From Acinetobacter sp. UBA801 (lineage in GTDB: Bacteria > Pseudomonadota > Gammaproteobacteria > Pseudomonadales > Moraxellaceae), in NCBI GenBank assembly GCA_002296655.1, contig DBIN01000047.1, forward strand, positions 53,021 through 117,020: a stretch of DNA of 64,000 nucleotides, given 5' to 3'. The notes under the pieces were generated by a model. The model worked only from the letters and a program-made list of their open reading frames with translations, made no database searches and was not told where the DNA came from. Below, one piece after another: positions 44,075-53,959 of this stretch (positions are counted from its first letter, which is position 1; each line of letters starts with the position of its first letter). A program made the position numbers and the translations under genes.

Positions 44075-45151
44075 ATGGCAAGAAAACGGCGCAATTCCAA
44101 CAATATTTGGACTCAAATTTTCAATCAAAACAGCCTGAAAGTGCTACTCGGTGTAGTAGCAACAGGCAGTTTTGTGATTGCTTTTGGTCAAGAAAAAATT
44201 AGTCAGTGGACTTCACTGGTGCCGAGCACAGGAAATAATGCTTGCTTAACTCAGTTTTATCGGGAAACGCCGCCCTATTTACTGAAAAACAGCCTGAAAA
44301 AAGACAGCTATCCGCTGTGTTTTAATGACTTTAATGTGATGTATTCAGGGGTATCTAAAACCCCGTTATGGGTGGCAGAAGCCTTAACGCCTACGCGTTT
44401 GAGCCAGCGGATTCCGCGTGAAGATAACTTTCACGAAGAACCGCGCGTCAAAGCCGAGCATCGTGCAACTTTGCAGGATTATCGTGGTTCGGGTTATGAC
44501 CGTGGACACATGGCACCAAATGCCGACATGACTAACTTGGCAGCCCAGTTTGATAGCTTTTCTTTGGCAAATATGGTGCCGCAAGCCCCTAAAAATAATC
44601 AGCAGGTTTGGCGTGAACTTGAAGAAGCTACACGGGCGGTGGTGACCAAACAAAAGCAAGATGTCTATGTAATTACGGGGCCTAGTTTTAATGCCAAACG
44701 TCTAAAAACCATTGGTCAGGGCGTTATTGTACCGACTGCGGTGTATAAAGCCGTGTATATGCCTAAAACAGGCGCGATAGGGGCTTATTACGCGCCCAAT
44801 AACGACTCGCTACAGGTTCAAGTGGTGAGTGTCTGCTATTTAGAAGAACAGTTAGGCATCAATTTATTCCCACAATTAACTGAAGAACAAAAGCGCAATA
44901 CCTATAAATTGCCGTTGACTGCAAATGCTGTAAAAGCCAATACACCAATTGCTTATTCGCATTGGGATGCAGAAAGTCAGTGTGCGGAAGATGTATCTGC
45001 CGAGCAATTACAAGCTTTACAAACCGAGTTTAAACGCTCGGGTAGTAGTCCAGCATCGGGTGCTAGCATTGATGCAAATACCCAAGATGCAATTGTGAAG
45101 CAGTTGATTGAAGCTTTATTGCAATATATTTTACAGTTGTTGAAATCTTAA
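44075..45151 (+). CDS. DNA/RNA non-specific endonuclease (NUC1 family)
   Basis: A 358-residue nuclease. A membrane anchor or uncleaved signal lies at about 21-42 (SLKVLLGVVATGSFVIAFGQ). The catalytic motif is YDRGHMAPNADM (DRGH at about residue 143-147), followed by SFSLANMVPQAPKNNQQVW with the metal-binding Asn, and DVYVITGPSFN. The family includes Serratia nuclease and NucA. The last 60 residues are Ser/Gln-rich. It is probably anchored facing the periplasm; it may serve nutrient scavenging or DNA turnover. Confidence 0.92.
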   Translation: MARKRRNSNNIWTQIFNQNSLKVLLGVVATGSFVIAFGQEKISQWTSLVPSTGNNACLTQFYRETPPYLLKNSLKKDSYPLCFNDFNVMYSGVSKTPLWVAEALTPTRLSQRIPREDNFHEEPRVKAEHRATLQDYRGSGYDRGHMAPNADMTNLAAQFDSFSLANMVPQAPKNNQQVWRELEEATRAVVTKQKQDVYVITGPSFNAKRLKTIGQGVIVPTAVYKAVYMPKTGAIGAYYAPNNDSLQVQVVSVCYLEEQLGINLFPQLTEEQKRNTYKLPLTANAVKANTPIAYSHWDAESQCAEDVSAEQLQALQTEFKRSGSSPASGASIDANTQDAIVKQLIEALLQYILQLLKS

Positions 45152-45200
45152 ACTGGGTTAAGATAATGGATATTGCAACCTTCATTCTAGGGTGAATTCA

Positions 45201-45446
45201 ATGTTTAAACCGTTTCAAAATGGGACTGAATCACATGCGATTCATGACTTAACCTTAGAAAATGATTTGGATTGCATCAATATGTATGGCAATTTGCAAA
45301 TCAGCAAAGATCAGGCAGGTTTACAAGCAGCCAAAGCACTGCAGGCATTTTTAAATGAAGTTGTTGCGACTTTGGAACAGACCCCCAATTTGCCTGTGAA
45401 GTTAGATCGTCCCGAAGTGGATGAAATTGAAAATCCATTTATATAA
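45201..45446 (+). CDS. Small hypothetical protein
   Basis: An 81-residue acidic protein, MFKPFQNGTESHAIHDLTLE at its start, with AGGGTG upstream of ATG 45201. The pattern LTLENDLDCINMYGNLQISK followed by an Ala-rich helix is one I associate with a conserved Acinetobacter hypothetical protein, without known function. It lies 50 bases after the nuclease gene and could be co-transcribed with it. Confidence 0.65.
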   Translation: MFKPFQNGTESHAIHDLTLENDLDCINMYGNLQISKDQAGLQAAKALQAFLNEVVATLEQTPNLPVKLDRPEVDEIENPFI

Positions 45447-45476
45447 TGGATAAAATTAAAAGGGATTAGGTGTTTA

Positions 45477-45831
45477 GTCCCAACCTGAATTTGTTTGAAT
45501 ATACCTAAAGTCACTCATCCACAGTTGGTCAGGATGATCAGCAGTAAAATTACGTTTCACTAAATCATCTGCTCGTTTTTGATCATCTCGGTTACAGGTC
45601 GCTCGCTTATTCTTACCATGCAATACACCTTGTATTTCAAGCTTTTGCATCAATCGAGCAACCGTATAGTGCGCAATAACATAACTTCTCGTTGCAGTTG
45701 TTGCCAGACTTTAGGAACGCCATACCGACCTGAACTTTTTCTAAATTCGTTTGATTTACTCAGCATGATACTCATCATGTAGATCTCGCTTCGCTCGATG
45801 TTCCCTTACTAAGCGATGATTCTCATCTCAG
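45477..45831 (-). pseudogene. IS3-family transposase (OrfB) fragment
   Basis: On the minus strand, in two or three frames, the piece reads REHRAKRDLHDEYHAE, RYGVPKVWQQLQRE, then YVIAHYTVARLMQKLEIQGV, LHGKNKRATCNRDD, and ADDLVKRNFTADHPDQLWMS ending DFRYIQTNSG. This is the start of the rve integrase region of IS3 OrfB including the first catalytic Asp (SDFRY). The remaining core is missing. It abuts a broken secretion-adaptor gene. Confidence 0.85.
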
Positions 45832-45881
45832 GAAAGTTGGTCTGCGACAAACTCGGTACGGTTCGTACGGTTCAGAAAAGT

Positions 45882-46107
45882 CACAGTGATTTCTCCTGAT
45901 ACCCTAAGCGATGAAGTCAAACAAAATCAGTTTTATTATCGGGTTTATATTCGCACCGATTCAGATAAGCTTAACCATAAAGCAGGACAAGCGTTTGAGA
46001 TTACCCTAGCGGTCGCAATAGTCGCTATGAAAACGTGTGAAAAACGGTGTTGGATTATCTGATCAAACCATTCAACAAAGCCAAAAAAGCCTTTCGTGAG
46101 CGCTAAA
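45882..46107 (+). pseudogene. C-terminal fragment of a type I secretion membrane-fusion protein
   Basis: The frame reads VTVISPDTLSDEVKQNQFYY and RVYIRTDSDKLNHKAGQAFE, then after frame damage VLDYLIKPFNKAKKAFRER and a stop, the normal end of HlyD/LapC-type adaptors. The usual ITPGMVATVDVKTGEK joint is scrambled. It does not overlap the middle fragment at 16003-16285 and lies in the same orientation, so both may come from one gene. Confidence 0.82.
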
Positions 46108-46450
46108 CTGAAATTTACTTATACTTGAATTTAATGAATCATCTCACCCCTACGTCTTGCCTTTCCCAAAACCCAGGTCGGTTCACGTGAAGGCAAGGAT
46201 AAGGACGATGATCCCAATATCTAATACAATTTTATTTTTTACAGATTTTGCATTTCATCTCAATTGCCTAAACAATCTACAGCAACGCTGCAAATCCTTA
46301 TTTTCGCCTCTTTCCAAGCCTGATGACACTGTGTATAACCATAAGTCACGCAATGAAAATGATAAGCATAGGCAAAACAGGTAAAAAACCGTTAGACTAT
46401 GCATCTCTCTCATTCAATGTCGTTTCAGACAAATAAGAAGGTGAAGATTG
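46108..46450. promoter_or_regulatory. Gap before ribB; no riboswitch recognised
   Basis: Contains a short open end FPKTQVGSREGKDKDDDPNI followed by TAA (about 46158-46217), which looks like the tail of a lost gene, then unremarkable DNA with the ribB promoter. I searched for the FMN riboswitch pattern and did not see it. Confidence 0.45.
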
Positions 46451-47572
46451 ATGCCGCTCAATACTGTCGAAGAGCTTGTAGCAGATATCCGTGCAGGAAA
46501 AATGGTCATCCTCATGGATGATGAAGATCGCGAAAATGAAGGTGATTTAGTCATTGCCGCAACCCACGTTCGCCCTGAAGATATCAACTTCATGATCACA
46601 CACGCACGTGGTCTTGTTTGCCTGACCTTAAGTCGTGACCGTTGCCAGCAATTAAACTTACCGTTAATGGTTGATGCCAATGGCGCACAACACGGTACGA
46701 ACTTTACTTTGTCGATTGAAGCGGCTGAAGGCATTACCACAGGTATTTCTGCCGCAGAACGTGCGCATACCATTCAAACTGCGGTCGCTGCACATGCTAA
46801 GCCTGCCGATATTGTTCAGCCTGGGCATATTTTCCCACTCATGGCACAACCAGGTGGTGTATTGCACCGTGCAGGACATACCGAAGCAGGTTGTGATCTT
46901 GCCCGTTTGGCAGGTTTAGAGCCTGCATCGGTGATTTGTGAAATCATCAATGAAGACGGCACCATGGCGCGTCGTCCTGATTTAGAAATTTTTGCTGAAA
47001 AGCACGGATTGAAAATTGGTACCATTGCCGATTTAATCCACTACCGCATGACCAATGAGCAAACCGTAGAACGTTTGGATCAGCAAAGCATCGACACTGA
47101 ATATGGTACTTTTGACTTATATCGCTACCGTGAACTGGGTAATCCTGACATTCACTTAGCATTGGTCAAAGGTGAACCAAAAGAAGGCGTTACTACAGTA
47201 CGTGTGCATGGTTTTAATCCAACCCGTGATTTACTCAAGCTTAAAAAAGCAGATACTTCGGCCACTTGGAATTTAGACCGCGCTTTAAAAGAAATTGCCA
47301 ACAGTGAACGTGGTGTTTTGGTCTGGATTGGTCAAACTCAATTGCAAGACTTGGGCCCTGCCCTAGATAGCCTTAAAAATCCGAAACAGGGCAAAGCCAA
47401 TGCTGCATTGTCACAGCAGTACCAAACCATTGGCGTGGGTGCACAAATTTTACGTGATTTAGGCGTTGAAAAAATGAAGCTGCTCAGCTCACCATTACGT
47501 TTCAATGCTTTATCAGGCTTTAACTTAGAAGTGGTGGAATACGTCACCGCAGATCCAACATCAGAGAAATAA
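46451..47572 (+). CDS. ribB: 3,4-dihydroxy-2-butanone-4-phosphate synthase with a degenerate GTP cyclohydrolase II-like domain
   Basis: A 373-residue protein. The N-terminal RibB domain (1-200) makes the four-carbon unit of riboflavin from ribulose 5-phosphate: [20 protein letters not shown] carries the acidic metal site and [20 protein letters not shown] the second site. The C-terminal 165 residues align with RibA in layout ([13 protein letters not shown]...[11 protein letters not shown]) but lack the three zinc-binding cysteines of active GTP cyclohydrolase II. A separate RibA must therefore exist elsewhere. It heads the ribB-ribH-nusB-thiL-pgpA cluster. Confidence 0.92.
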   Translation: MPLNTVEELVADIRAGKMVILMDDEDRENEGDLVIAATHVRPEDINFMITHARGLVCLTLSRDRCQQLNLPLMVDANGAQHGTNFTLSIEAAEGITTGISAAERAHTIQTAVAAHAKPADIVQPGHIFPLMAQPGGVLHRAGHTEAGCDLARLAGLEPASVICEIINEDGTMARRPDLEIFAEKHGLKIGTIADLIHYRMTNEQTVERLDQQSIDTEYGTFDLYRYRELGNPDIHLALVKGEPKEGVTTVRVHGFNPTRDLLKLKKADTSATWNLDRALKEIANSERGVLVWIGQTQLQDLGPALDSLKNPKQGKANAALSQQYQTIGVGAQILRDLGVEKMKLLSSPLRFNALSGFNLEVVEYVTADPTSEK

Positions 47573-47583
47573 TCGAGGTTGCT

Positions 47584-48054
47584 ATGGCAATTCGCCGTAT
47601 TGAAGGTTTATTACATCTCGCTAGCGAAGGCCGTTATGCGATTTTAGTCGGTCGTTTTAATAGTTTTGTGGTTGAGCATTTGCTTGATGGCGCAATTGAC
47701 ACATTGAAACGTCATGGCGTATCAGAGGATAATATCACCGTTGTTCATGCACCAGGCGCTTGGGAACTTCCTGTTGTGGCTAAAAAATTAGCTGCATCGA
47801 ATGGTTATGACGCGATTATTGCACTCGGCGCAGTGATTCGCGGTAGCACACCACACTTTGACTTTGTTGCAGGCGAATGTGCCAAAGGTTTAGGCGTGGT
47901 GGGTTTAGATACAGGCTTACCTGTGATTAACGGTGTATTGACTACGGACAGTATTGAACAAGCGATTGAACGCTCTGGAACAAAAGCAGGTAATAAAGGA
48001 AGTGAAGCTGCCTTAACTGCAATTGAAATGGTTAACTTGTTAAAGGCTATTTAA
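47584..48054 (+). CDS. ribH: 6,7-dimethyl-8-ribityllumazine synthase
   Basis: A 156-residue lumazine synthase condensing the RibB product with the pyrimidine. Substrate-binding pieces are visible: [51 protein letters not shown] (with catalytic His) and the closing [16 protein letters not shown]. It starts 11 bases after ribB and ends 4 bases before nusB. Usually an icosahedral or decameric complex. Confidence 0.96.
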   Translation: MAIRRIEGLLHLASEGRYAILVGRFNSFVVEHLLDGAIDTLKRHGVSEDNITVVHAPGAWELPVVAKKLAASNGYDAIIALGAVIRGSTPHFDFVAGECAKGLGVVGLDTGLPVINGVLTTDSIEQAIERSGTKAGNKGSEAALTAIEMVNLLKAI

Positions 48055-48058
48055 CGCT

Positions 48059-48508
48059 ATGTCGCAAACACTTCAAGCAACTTATGCAGCAAAACGTAAA
48101 GCACGTCGTTTTGCTGTGCAAGGTATTTATGAATGGCAGATGAGCCACAATCCAGTACATGAGATTGAAGCACGTACCCGTGTGGAAAATGCCATGCACA
48201 AAGTGGATCTCGGCTATTATCATGAATTGTTGACTCAAGTGGTTGCCAATCATGAAGCATTGGATGCATTACTGGTGCCTGTTCTTGATCGTGATATTCA
48301 AGCCCTAGATGGTGTTGAACTCGCTACCTTACGTTTAGGTGCGTATGAGTTAGAACAACATCTGGAAATTCCATACCGTGTGGTATTGGATGAAGCGATT
48401 GAATTGGCAAAACACTTTGGCGGTGCAGACAGCCACAAATACATCAATGGTGTATTAGACCGTCTTGCCAACAGCTTACGTGCAGCAGAAAAGCAACAAA
48501 GCAACTAA
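48059..48508 (+). CDS. nusB: Transcription antitermination factor NusB
   Basis: A 149-residue all-helical Nus[17 protein letters not shown] at the N-terminus and the C-terminal [20 protein letters not shown] followed by [12 protein letters not shown] are family signatures. It binds boxA RNA with NusE to support rRNA transcription. Tight spacing with ribH implies coexpression, as in most proteobacteria. Confidence 0.96.
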   Translation: MSQTLQATYAAKRKARRFAVQGIYEWQMSHNPVHEIEARTRVENAMHKVDLGYYHELLTQVVANHEALDALLVPVLDRDIQALDGVELATLRLGAYELEQHLEIPYRVVLDEAIELAKHFGGADSHKYINGVLDRLANSLRAAEKQQSN

Positions 48509-48533
48509 TTCAAAATATTGAGTCGATTGTTGT

Positions 48534-49463
48534 ATGGCTGAGTTTTCCATTATTGAGACCTATTTCAACAGACCGCGTCCAAATGCAGTCGATTTAGGTG
48601 TCGGTGATGACTCAGCTCTGCTCACCCCTCCGCCGCAACAGCAATTGGTCATTTGTGCCGACACTTTAGTCGCTGGACGACATTTCCCCCTCGATACCAA
48701 CCCACATGCGATTGGTTGGAAATCGGTTGCGGTCAATTTATCTGACATTGCCGCCATGGGTGCCACCCCACATAGTATTTTACTGGCATTGAGCCTACCC
48801 CAAATTGATCATGATTGGCTCAAAGGGTTTAGTCAGGGTTTGTATGATTGTTGCGATCAATTTGGGGTAAGTTTAATCGGTGGAGATACCACACAAAGTC
48901 CCCATCTCACCATTTCCGTTACCGCCTTAGGCTGGATTGAACACGGACAAGCCATTACCCGTTCAGGTGCGCAAGTCGACGATTATATTTGCGTCAGCGG
49001 ACAAGTCGGTGATGCCGCTTTTGGTTTAGATCATCTCGATCACCTCTTAAAACAACGCCTCGACTACCCAACACCACGTTGTCAACTTGGACAACAACTC
49101 AAAGGCTTGGCTTCAAGCATGATTGATGTTTCCGATGGATTGGCACAAGATTTAGGGCATATTCTCAAAGCCTCTCAGGTCGGCGCTTGTATTGAACTCA
49201 GCCAACTGCCTATAGATGCTGCATTAACCGAATTACCACAACAAAAGCAGTGGCAATATGCCTTGGCAGGTGGCGATGACTATGAATTATGCTTTACAAT
49301 AAGCCCACAAAATTATCAGCAGCTTTTGCAAAAACCGCTGAATACCCCTATTCATATTATTGGCAAAATTAACAACCAAAACCGCTTAAGCTTTGAACAG
49401 AATGGCGTAGATCGTTCACTTCATTTTCATGGATACCAACACTTTGCACAAACCCGCGATTAA
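48534..49463 (+). CDS. thiL: Thiamine-monophosphate kinase
   Basis: A 309-residue PurM-like kinase that makes thiamine diphosphate. The N-terminal VDLGVGDDSALLTPPPQQQL carries Mg-binding acids, followed by VNLSDIAAMGATPHSILLAL, LIGGDTTQSP and, near the middle, MIDVSDGLAQDLGHI and LAGGDDYELCFT. It is 25 bases after nusB and its 3' end overlaps the assigned pgpA start by 35 bases. Confidence 0.95.
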   Translation: MAEFSIIETYFNRPRPNAVDLGVGDDSALLTPPPQQQLVICADTLVAGRHFPLDTNPHAIGWKSVAVNLSDIAAMGATPHSILLALSLPQIDHDWLKGFSQGLYDCCDQFGVSLIGGDTTQSPHLTISVTALGWIEHGQAITRSGAQVDDYICVSGQVGDAAFGLDHLDHLLKQRLDYPTPRCQLGQQLKGLASSMIDVSDGLAQDLGHILKASQVGACIELSQLPIDAALTELPQQKQWQYALAGGDDYELCFTISPQNYQQLLQKPLNTPIHIIGKINNQNRLSFEQNGVDRSLHFHGYQHFAQTRD

Positions 49464-49950
49464 TTTCAAAGCCATGTCTTGGACTGACCGACTGATTGTC
49501 TGCTGTGGTGTTGGCTTCGGTTCAGGTCTACTGCCCAAAGCACCTGGTACCTTTGGTTCGGCCTTTGCCCTACTCTTCATTCCCATTTGGTTCGCACTTG
49601 GTTTCGGTCCAAGCTTTTTTGCCATTGCTATGATGTCCCTCGTTGGCATATATATCTGTGGGCGTACTGCACAAGTTATGGGCGTACATGATGATGGTCG
49701 TATTGTTTGGGATGAGTTTGCAGGACAATCGATTACCTTTTTACCCCTGATTTTTATCAATCAAATCAGCTGGGGCTGGGTAATTGTGGGTTTTGCCTTA
49801 TTCCGACTATTTGATGTGTGGAAACCTTGGCCAATTCGTGTCATTGATCGTCAGGTCGACGGTGGTTTTGGCATCATGCTGGACGATATTATTGCGGGTC
49901 TTTGGGCCGCATTATGTATATATATTTATTTATCTTTTACTTTGGTTTAG
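49429..49950 (+). CDS. pgpA: Phosphatidylglycerophosphatase A
   Basis: A 173-residue membrane phosphatase making phosphatidylglycerol. GFGSGLLPKAPGTFGSAFAL, VWDEFAGQSITFLPL and FRLFDVWKPWPIRVIDRQVD with GGFGIMLDDIIAG are diagnostic, and four hydrophobic segments fit the family. The ATG at 49429 lies inside thiL; an ATG at 49474 would remove the overlap and 15 residues. Neither has a good ribosome-binding site, so the start is uncertain. Confidence 0.93.
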   Translation: MDTNTLHKPAINFKAMSWTDRLIVCCGVGFGSGLLPKAPGTFGSAFALLFIPIWFALGFGPSFFAIAMMSLVGIYICGRTAQVMGVHDDGRIVWDEFAGQSITFLPLIFINQISWGWVIVGFALFRLFDVWKPWPIRVIDRQVDGGFGIMLDDIIAGLWAALCIYIYLSFTLV

Positions 49951-49968
49951 CCATCACTAGGATTCAAC

Positions 49969-51333
49969 ATGTCTACCACCGTGATTATTCTTGCTGCAGG
50001 TAAAGGCACGCGCATGCGTTCAAATTTACCAAAAGTATTACAACCTCTTGCAGGACGACCTCTTTTGGGTCACGTGATTGATACCGCAAAAAAATTACAA
50101 GCCGATCATATTATTACCATTTACGGTCATGGCGGTACTTTGGTTCAAAATGCTTTTGCGCATGAACAGATACAGTGGGTCGAACAGGCTGAACAGCTGG
50201 GCACAGGTCACGCAGTCCAAGTGACTTTGCCTGTTTTACCACGTGAAGGTGTATCACTGATTTTATCGGGAGATGTACCTTGCATTACAGAGCAAACCCT
50301 ACAAAAGCTGCTCGACGTTTCACGTGAAACGCAAATTGGCTTAGTCACACTTAAGCTTGCTGATGCAGCAGGTTATGGTCGTATTGTACGTGAAAACGGC
50401 AAAATTCAAGCGATTGTTGAACATAAAGATGCCTCTGAAACACAGCGTCAAATTCAGGAAATTAACACTGGGATTTATTGCGTCAGCAATGCCAAATTAC
50501 ACGAGTGGCTACCTCAACTGAGCAATAACAATGCCCAAGGTGAATATTACCTGACCGATATTGTGGCGATGGCCATTGCCGATGGCTTAGAGGTTGCCTC
50601 TGTGGAACCTGAATTGGCTTTTGAAGTCGAAGGCGTAAATGACCGTGTGCAACTGGCTGCCTTAGAGCGTGAGTTCCAAAACTTCCAAGCCAAGCAATTG
50701 ATGCAACAAGGTGTGCATTTAATCGACCCAACCCGTTTTGATTTACGTGGTAATCTCACTGCAGGTAAAGACGTTCGCATTGACATTAACGTGATTATTG
50801 AAGGTAATTGCGAACTAGGTGATGGCGTAGAAATTGGTGCAGGCTGCATCCTCAAAAACACCAAAATTGCTGCGGGCACTAAAGTTCAGCCGTATAGCGT
50901 ATTTGACCAAGCGATTGTAGGTGAAGATGCACAAATTGGCCCATTCTCACGTTTACGTCCGGGTGCGATATTGGCCAATGAAGTACATATTGGCAACTTT
51001 GTTGAAGTGAAAAACAGTCAAATTGGTTTAGGCTCCAAAGCCAACCACTTTACCTACTTAGGGGATGCCGAAGTGGGTGCAGGCAGCAATATTGGTGCAG
51101 GTACGATTACTTGCAATTATGATGGTGCCAATAAATTTAAAACTATTATTGGTGACCAAGTCTTTATTGGTTCAAATAGTTCATTGGTTGCACCTATCAC
51201 CATTGCCAATGGTGCAACGGTAGGCGCAGGTTCGACCATTACCCGTGATGTTGCAGAACAGTGTTTAGCTGTGGAACGTTCTAAACAGTTCACTAAAGAA
51301 AATTATCAACGTCCACAAAAATTGAAAAAATAA
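49969..51333 (+). CDS. glmU: Bifunctional GlcNAc-1-P uridyltransferase / GlcN-1-P acetyltransferase
   Basis: A 454-residue GlmU making UDP-GlcNAc. The N-terminal pyrophosphorylase domain has [20 protein letters not shown] and later INTGIYCV; the C-terminal left-handed beta-helix (about 250-440) has hexapeptide repeats and [20 protein letters not shown], with [20 protein letters not shown] and [14 protein letters not shown]. It is 12 bases upstream of glmS, its pathway predecessor. Confidence 0.97.
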   Translation: MSTTVIILAAGKGTRMRSNLPKVLQPLAGRPLLGHVIDTAKKLQADHIITIYGHGGTLVQNAFAHEQIQWVEQAEQLGTGHAVQVTLPVLPREGVSLILSGDVPCITEQTLQKLLDVSRETQIGLVTLKLADAAGYGRIVRENGKIQAIVEHKDASETQRQIQEINTGIYCVSNAKLHEWLPQLSNNNAQGEYYLTDIVAMAIADGLEVASVEPELAFEVEGVNDRVQLAALEREFQNFQAKQLMQQGVHLIDPTRFDLRGNLTAGKDVRIDINVIIEGNCELGDGVEIGAGCILKNTKIAAGTKVQPYSVFDQAIVGEDAQIGPFSRLRPGAILANEVHIGNFVEVKNSQIGLGSKANHFTYLGDAEVGAGSNIGAGTITCNYDGANKFKTIIGDQVFIGSNSSLVAPITIANGATVGAGSTITRDVAEQCLAVERSKQFTKENYQRPQKLKK

Positions 51334-51345
51334 GAGGAAGTTCCT

Positions 51346-53187
51346 ATGTGCGGTATTGTCGGTGGCGTTGCAGAACGTAGTATTACCAATATCCTCATTG
51401 AAGGTTTAAAGCGTTTAGAATATCGCGGTTATGATTCCGCAGGTTTGGCATTGATTAGTCAGGGTCAGGTCTTGCGTGAGCGTCGTGTCGGTAAAGTAGC
51501 AAATCTTGAGCAAGCAGTTGTAGATTCTCAAATAACAGGTTCACTCGGTATTGCGCACACGCGCTGGGCAACACATGGTAAACCGACAGAAAACAATGCG
51601 CATCCGCATATTTCTGGCAATGTTGCTGTCGTACACAACGGGATTATCGAAAATTATCAAGAACTGAAAGACGAGCTGGAAACTTTAGGTTATGTGTTCA
51701 GTTCTCAAACGGATACTGAAGTGGTTGCCCATTTGGTCGACCATGCACTTAAAACTGCTCCGAATTTACTGGTTGCGGTACAGCAAGTGGTACCTCAACT
51801 GAAAGGTGCTTATGCACTTGGAATTATCCATACCGATTATCCAGATGAGTTGATCACTGTGCGTGAAGGTTCGCCTTTGGTGATTGGTGTCGGTATTGGC
51901 GAAAACTTTATCAGTTCAGACCAATTGGCGTTATTGCCAATTACCAACCGTTTCATGTATTTGGAAGAAGGTGATATTGCCCGCTTAACCCGCGACAGCA
52001 TTGAAGTTTTTGTAAATGGTCAAACGGTTGAACGCCCTATAAAAGAGCTGGATGCAACTGTAAGCAATGCATCGAAGGGTGAATATAAGCACTACATGCT
52101 CAAAGAAATTTATGAGCAACCTGAAGCGATTCAACAAACCATTTCACAAGCATTAAATGGCAACGCTTTACGTGAAGATTTCCTGAAAGATGCTGAGCTT
52201 GATTTTGCCAAGATTCAACAGGTACAGATTATTGCCTGTGGTACCAGCTACCATGCGGGGATGATTGCAAAATATTGGTTTGAACAGCTGATTAACTTGC
52301 CATGTCATGTGGAAATTGCCAGCGAATATCGTTATCGCACGCCAGTGATTGTGAATAATACGTTGTATGTGTGCATTTCACAATCGGGTGAAACTGCAGA
52401 TACTTTAGCTGCTTTACGCGACACGCAAAAACGTGCTGCTGCAAAAGGCTTAAATATTAGCACCATGACCATTTGTAACGTAGCGACCTCATCTATGGTG
52501 CGTGAAACCCAACATAGTTTGTTGACGCTTGCTGGTCCTGAAATTGGTGTGGCATCGACCAAAGCCTTTACCACACAGTTGGCAGCATTAATGCTGTTGG
52601 TGCTCAAAATTGGTCAGGTGAAAAATGCAATAGCAGCGACAGATACGGCTGAAATTATTGCAGGCTTGTGGCACACACCAAAAGTGATTTTAGATACTTT
52701 GCAAAATGATACGGCAATTTTACGTTTGTCTGAATTGTTTGTAGAGAAAAATCACTGCTTGTTCTTGGGTCGTGGCACACAATTCCCAATTGCCTTGGAA
52801 GGTGCGTTAAAACTGAAAGAAATTTCATATATTCACGCAGAAGGTTATGCTGCGGGTGAATTGAAGCACGGCCCATTGGCATTGGTAGACAATGACATGC
52901 CTGTGGTGATTTTAGCACCGCAAGATGACATGCTGGATAAACTAAAATCCAATATGGAAGAAGTACAGGCACGTGGTGGTGAGCTGTTTGTATTTGCAGA
53001 TGAGAACAGCGGCATTCCTGCAGATAAAGAGCGTCAGCATGTGGTTTATGTGCCACAGGTTAGCGCGTTGCTTGCGCCAATTGTATATAGTATTCCTGTA
53101 CAGTTGTTGTCTTACCACGTGGCAGTTTTACGCGGTACAGATGTCGACCAACCTAGAAACCTGGCAAAAAGTGTAACAGTTGAATAA
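51346..53187 (+). CDS. glmS: Glutamine-fructose-6-phosphate aminotransferase
   Basis: A 613-residue GlmS making glucosamine 6-phosphate. The glutaminase domain starts with the nucleophile Cys2 (MCGIVGGVAERS) and has AHTRWATHGKPTENNAHPH. The two SIS domains (from about 290) show ACGTSYHAGMIAKYWFEQL, ISQSGETADTLAALR and GRGTQFPIALEGALKLKEIS, with the C-terminal DQPRNLAKSVTVE. AGAGGAAG precedes the start. It is co-transcribed with glmU and followed by a terminator. Confidence 0.97.
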   Translation: MCGIVGGVAERSITNILIEGLKRLEYRGYDSAGLALISQGQVLRERRVGKVANLEQAVVDSQITGSLGIAHTRWATHGKPTENNAHPHISGNVAVVHNGIIENYQELKDELETLGYVFSSQTDTEVVAHLVDHALKTAPNLLVAVQQVVPQLKGAYALGIIHTDYPDELITVREGSPLVIGVGIGENFISSDQLALLPITNRFMYLEEGDIARLTRDSIEVFVNGQTVERPIKELDATVSNASKGEYKHYMLKEIYEQPEAIQQTISQALNGNALREDFLKDAELDFAKIQQVQIIACGTSYHAGMIAKYWFEQLINLPCHVEIASEYRYRTPVIVNNTLYVCISQSGETADTLAALRDTQKRAAAKGLNISTMTICNVATSSMVRETQHSLLTLAGPEIGVASTKAFTTQLAALMLLVLKIGQVKNAIAATDTAEIIAGLWHTPKVILDTLQNDTAILRLSELFVEKNHCLFLGRGTQFPIALEGALKLKEISYIHAEGYAAGELKHGPLALVDNDMPVVILAPQDDMLDKLKSNMEEVQARGGELFVFADENSGIPADKERQHVVYVPQVSALLAPIVYSIPVQLLSYHVAVLRGTDVDQPRNLAKSVTVE

Positions 53188-53239
53188 TATTTATTAAATT
53201 CAATAATTTGAATTTAATAAGATTATTTTAAATCACTTG

Positions 53240-53290
53240 AAAATCCGCAGTCAGCTTCATTTTTACAAATTTAGTACTGCGGATTTTTTA
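53240..53290 (+). terminator. Terminator after glmS
   Basis: AAAATCCGCAGT pairs with ACTGCGGATTTT around a 24-base loop, with a T-run after it. Confidence 0.8.
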
Positions 53291-53497
53291 TGTCTGATAC
53301 TTTTTGTTTTTCGCATAACACCAGTGCACAGCAAGCGTTATTGAGACTTAAGCAGACAATAAAAACTTTTATAAAACAAACAACCTAAGTCATTTAAACA
53401 CTCTATTTTCTTAAAATGTTGTTTATTTATTCAGTCAGTACGATGGCATGAAAAAAATGATTGACCCTATTTTTGCATCATGTATTATACACCGCAT

Positions 53498-53573
<76 letters not shown>

Positions 53574-53577
53574 AATT

Positions 53578-53613
53578 CAAAAAGCCCTAATCGAAAGATT
53601 GGGGCTTTTTTTA
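53578..53613 (+). terminator. Terminator after tRNA-Gly
   Basis: AAAAAGCCCTAATC pairs with GATTGGGGCTTTTT (one G-T pair) around GAAA, followed by a T-run. Confidence 0.9.
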
Positions 53614-53737
53614 TTGTTGATTTTAATATATTTTTTGGAAAGCTCTTCTTCTTTCGCTATTCGATTCAAAAAAAATATTCTTAATGTAATTTGTATTTTG
53701 TGACCAAGATGTGACCATATCGTGCTCACAACAATAG
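53614..53737. other. Short gap between tRNA-Gly and the IS fragment
   Basis: AT-rich, no gene seen. The nearby direct repeat TTGTGACCAAGATGTGACCA (53697-53716) could be a trace of integrase activity at tRNA-Gly, but it is too short to support that. Confidence 0.3.
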
Positions 53738-53928
53738 AATGCCTTTTGATGGAGTATACCATTGCGTAGCAGGATCAAACCAAATGGCAATATTTCCGCG
53801 ACTCATGAGTGCTCGGTTATATGCAGGCCAATTGGTTGTGCGGTAGATTTTGTGTGTAGGCTTCTTCATTTGTAAATTATATTACTGAAAAAAGCCTTTA
53901 CACATAGGTTTGTGCAACAAAGCCCTCT
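53738..53928 (-). pseudogene. IS5-family transposase fragment with one terminal end
   Basis: On the minus strand, from ATG near 53867, the piece reads MKKPTHKIYRTTNWPAYNRA and LMSRGNIAIWFDPATQWY before an early stop, matching the N-terminus of IS5-family (IS903-like) transposases. Upstream lies GGCTTTGTTGCACAAACC (about 53907-53924), the typical terminal inverted repeat of that group. The rest of the element is lost. It lies next to the 3' end of acs. Confidence 0.82.
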
Positions 53929-53959
53929 TTTTTCATATCGAACACAGGTTGGTTAAAAA

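Noticed and set aside
46157-46384. 75-codon frame before ribB
   Set aside because: No ribosome-binding site; another frame across the same DNA looks like the tail of a lost gene.
46108-46450. Possible FMN riboswitch before ribB
   Set aside because: None of the conserved RFN element blocks could be found by eye.
53614-53737. tRNA-Gly as a second integration site
   Set aside because: No duplicated tRNA end or integrase was found; only a short TGTGACCA repeat.
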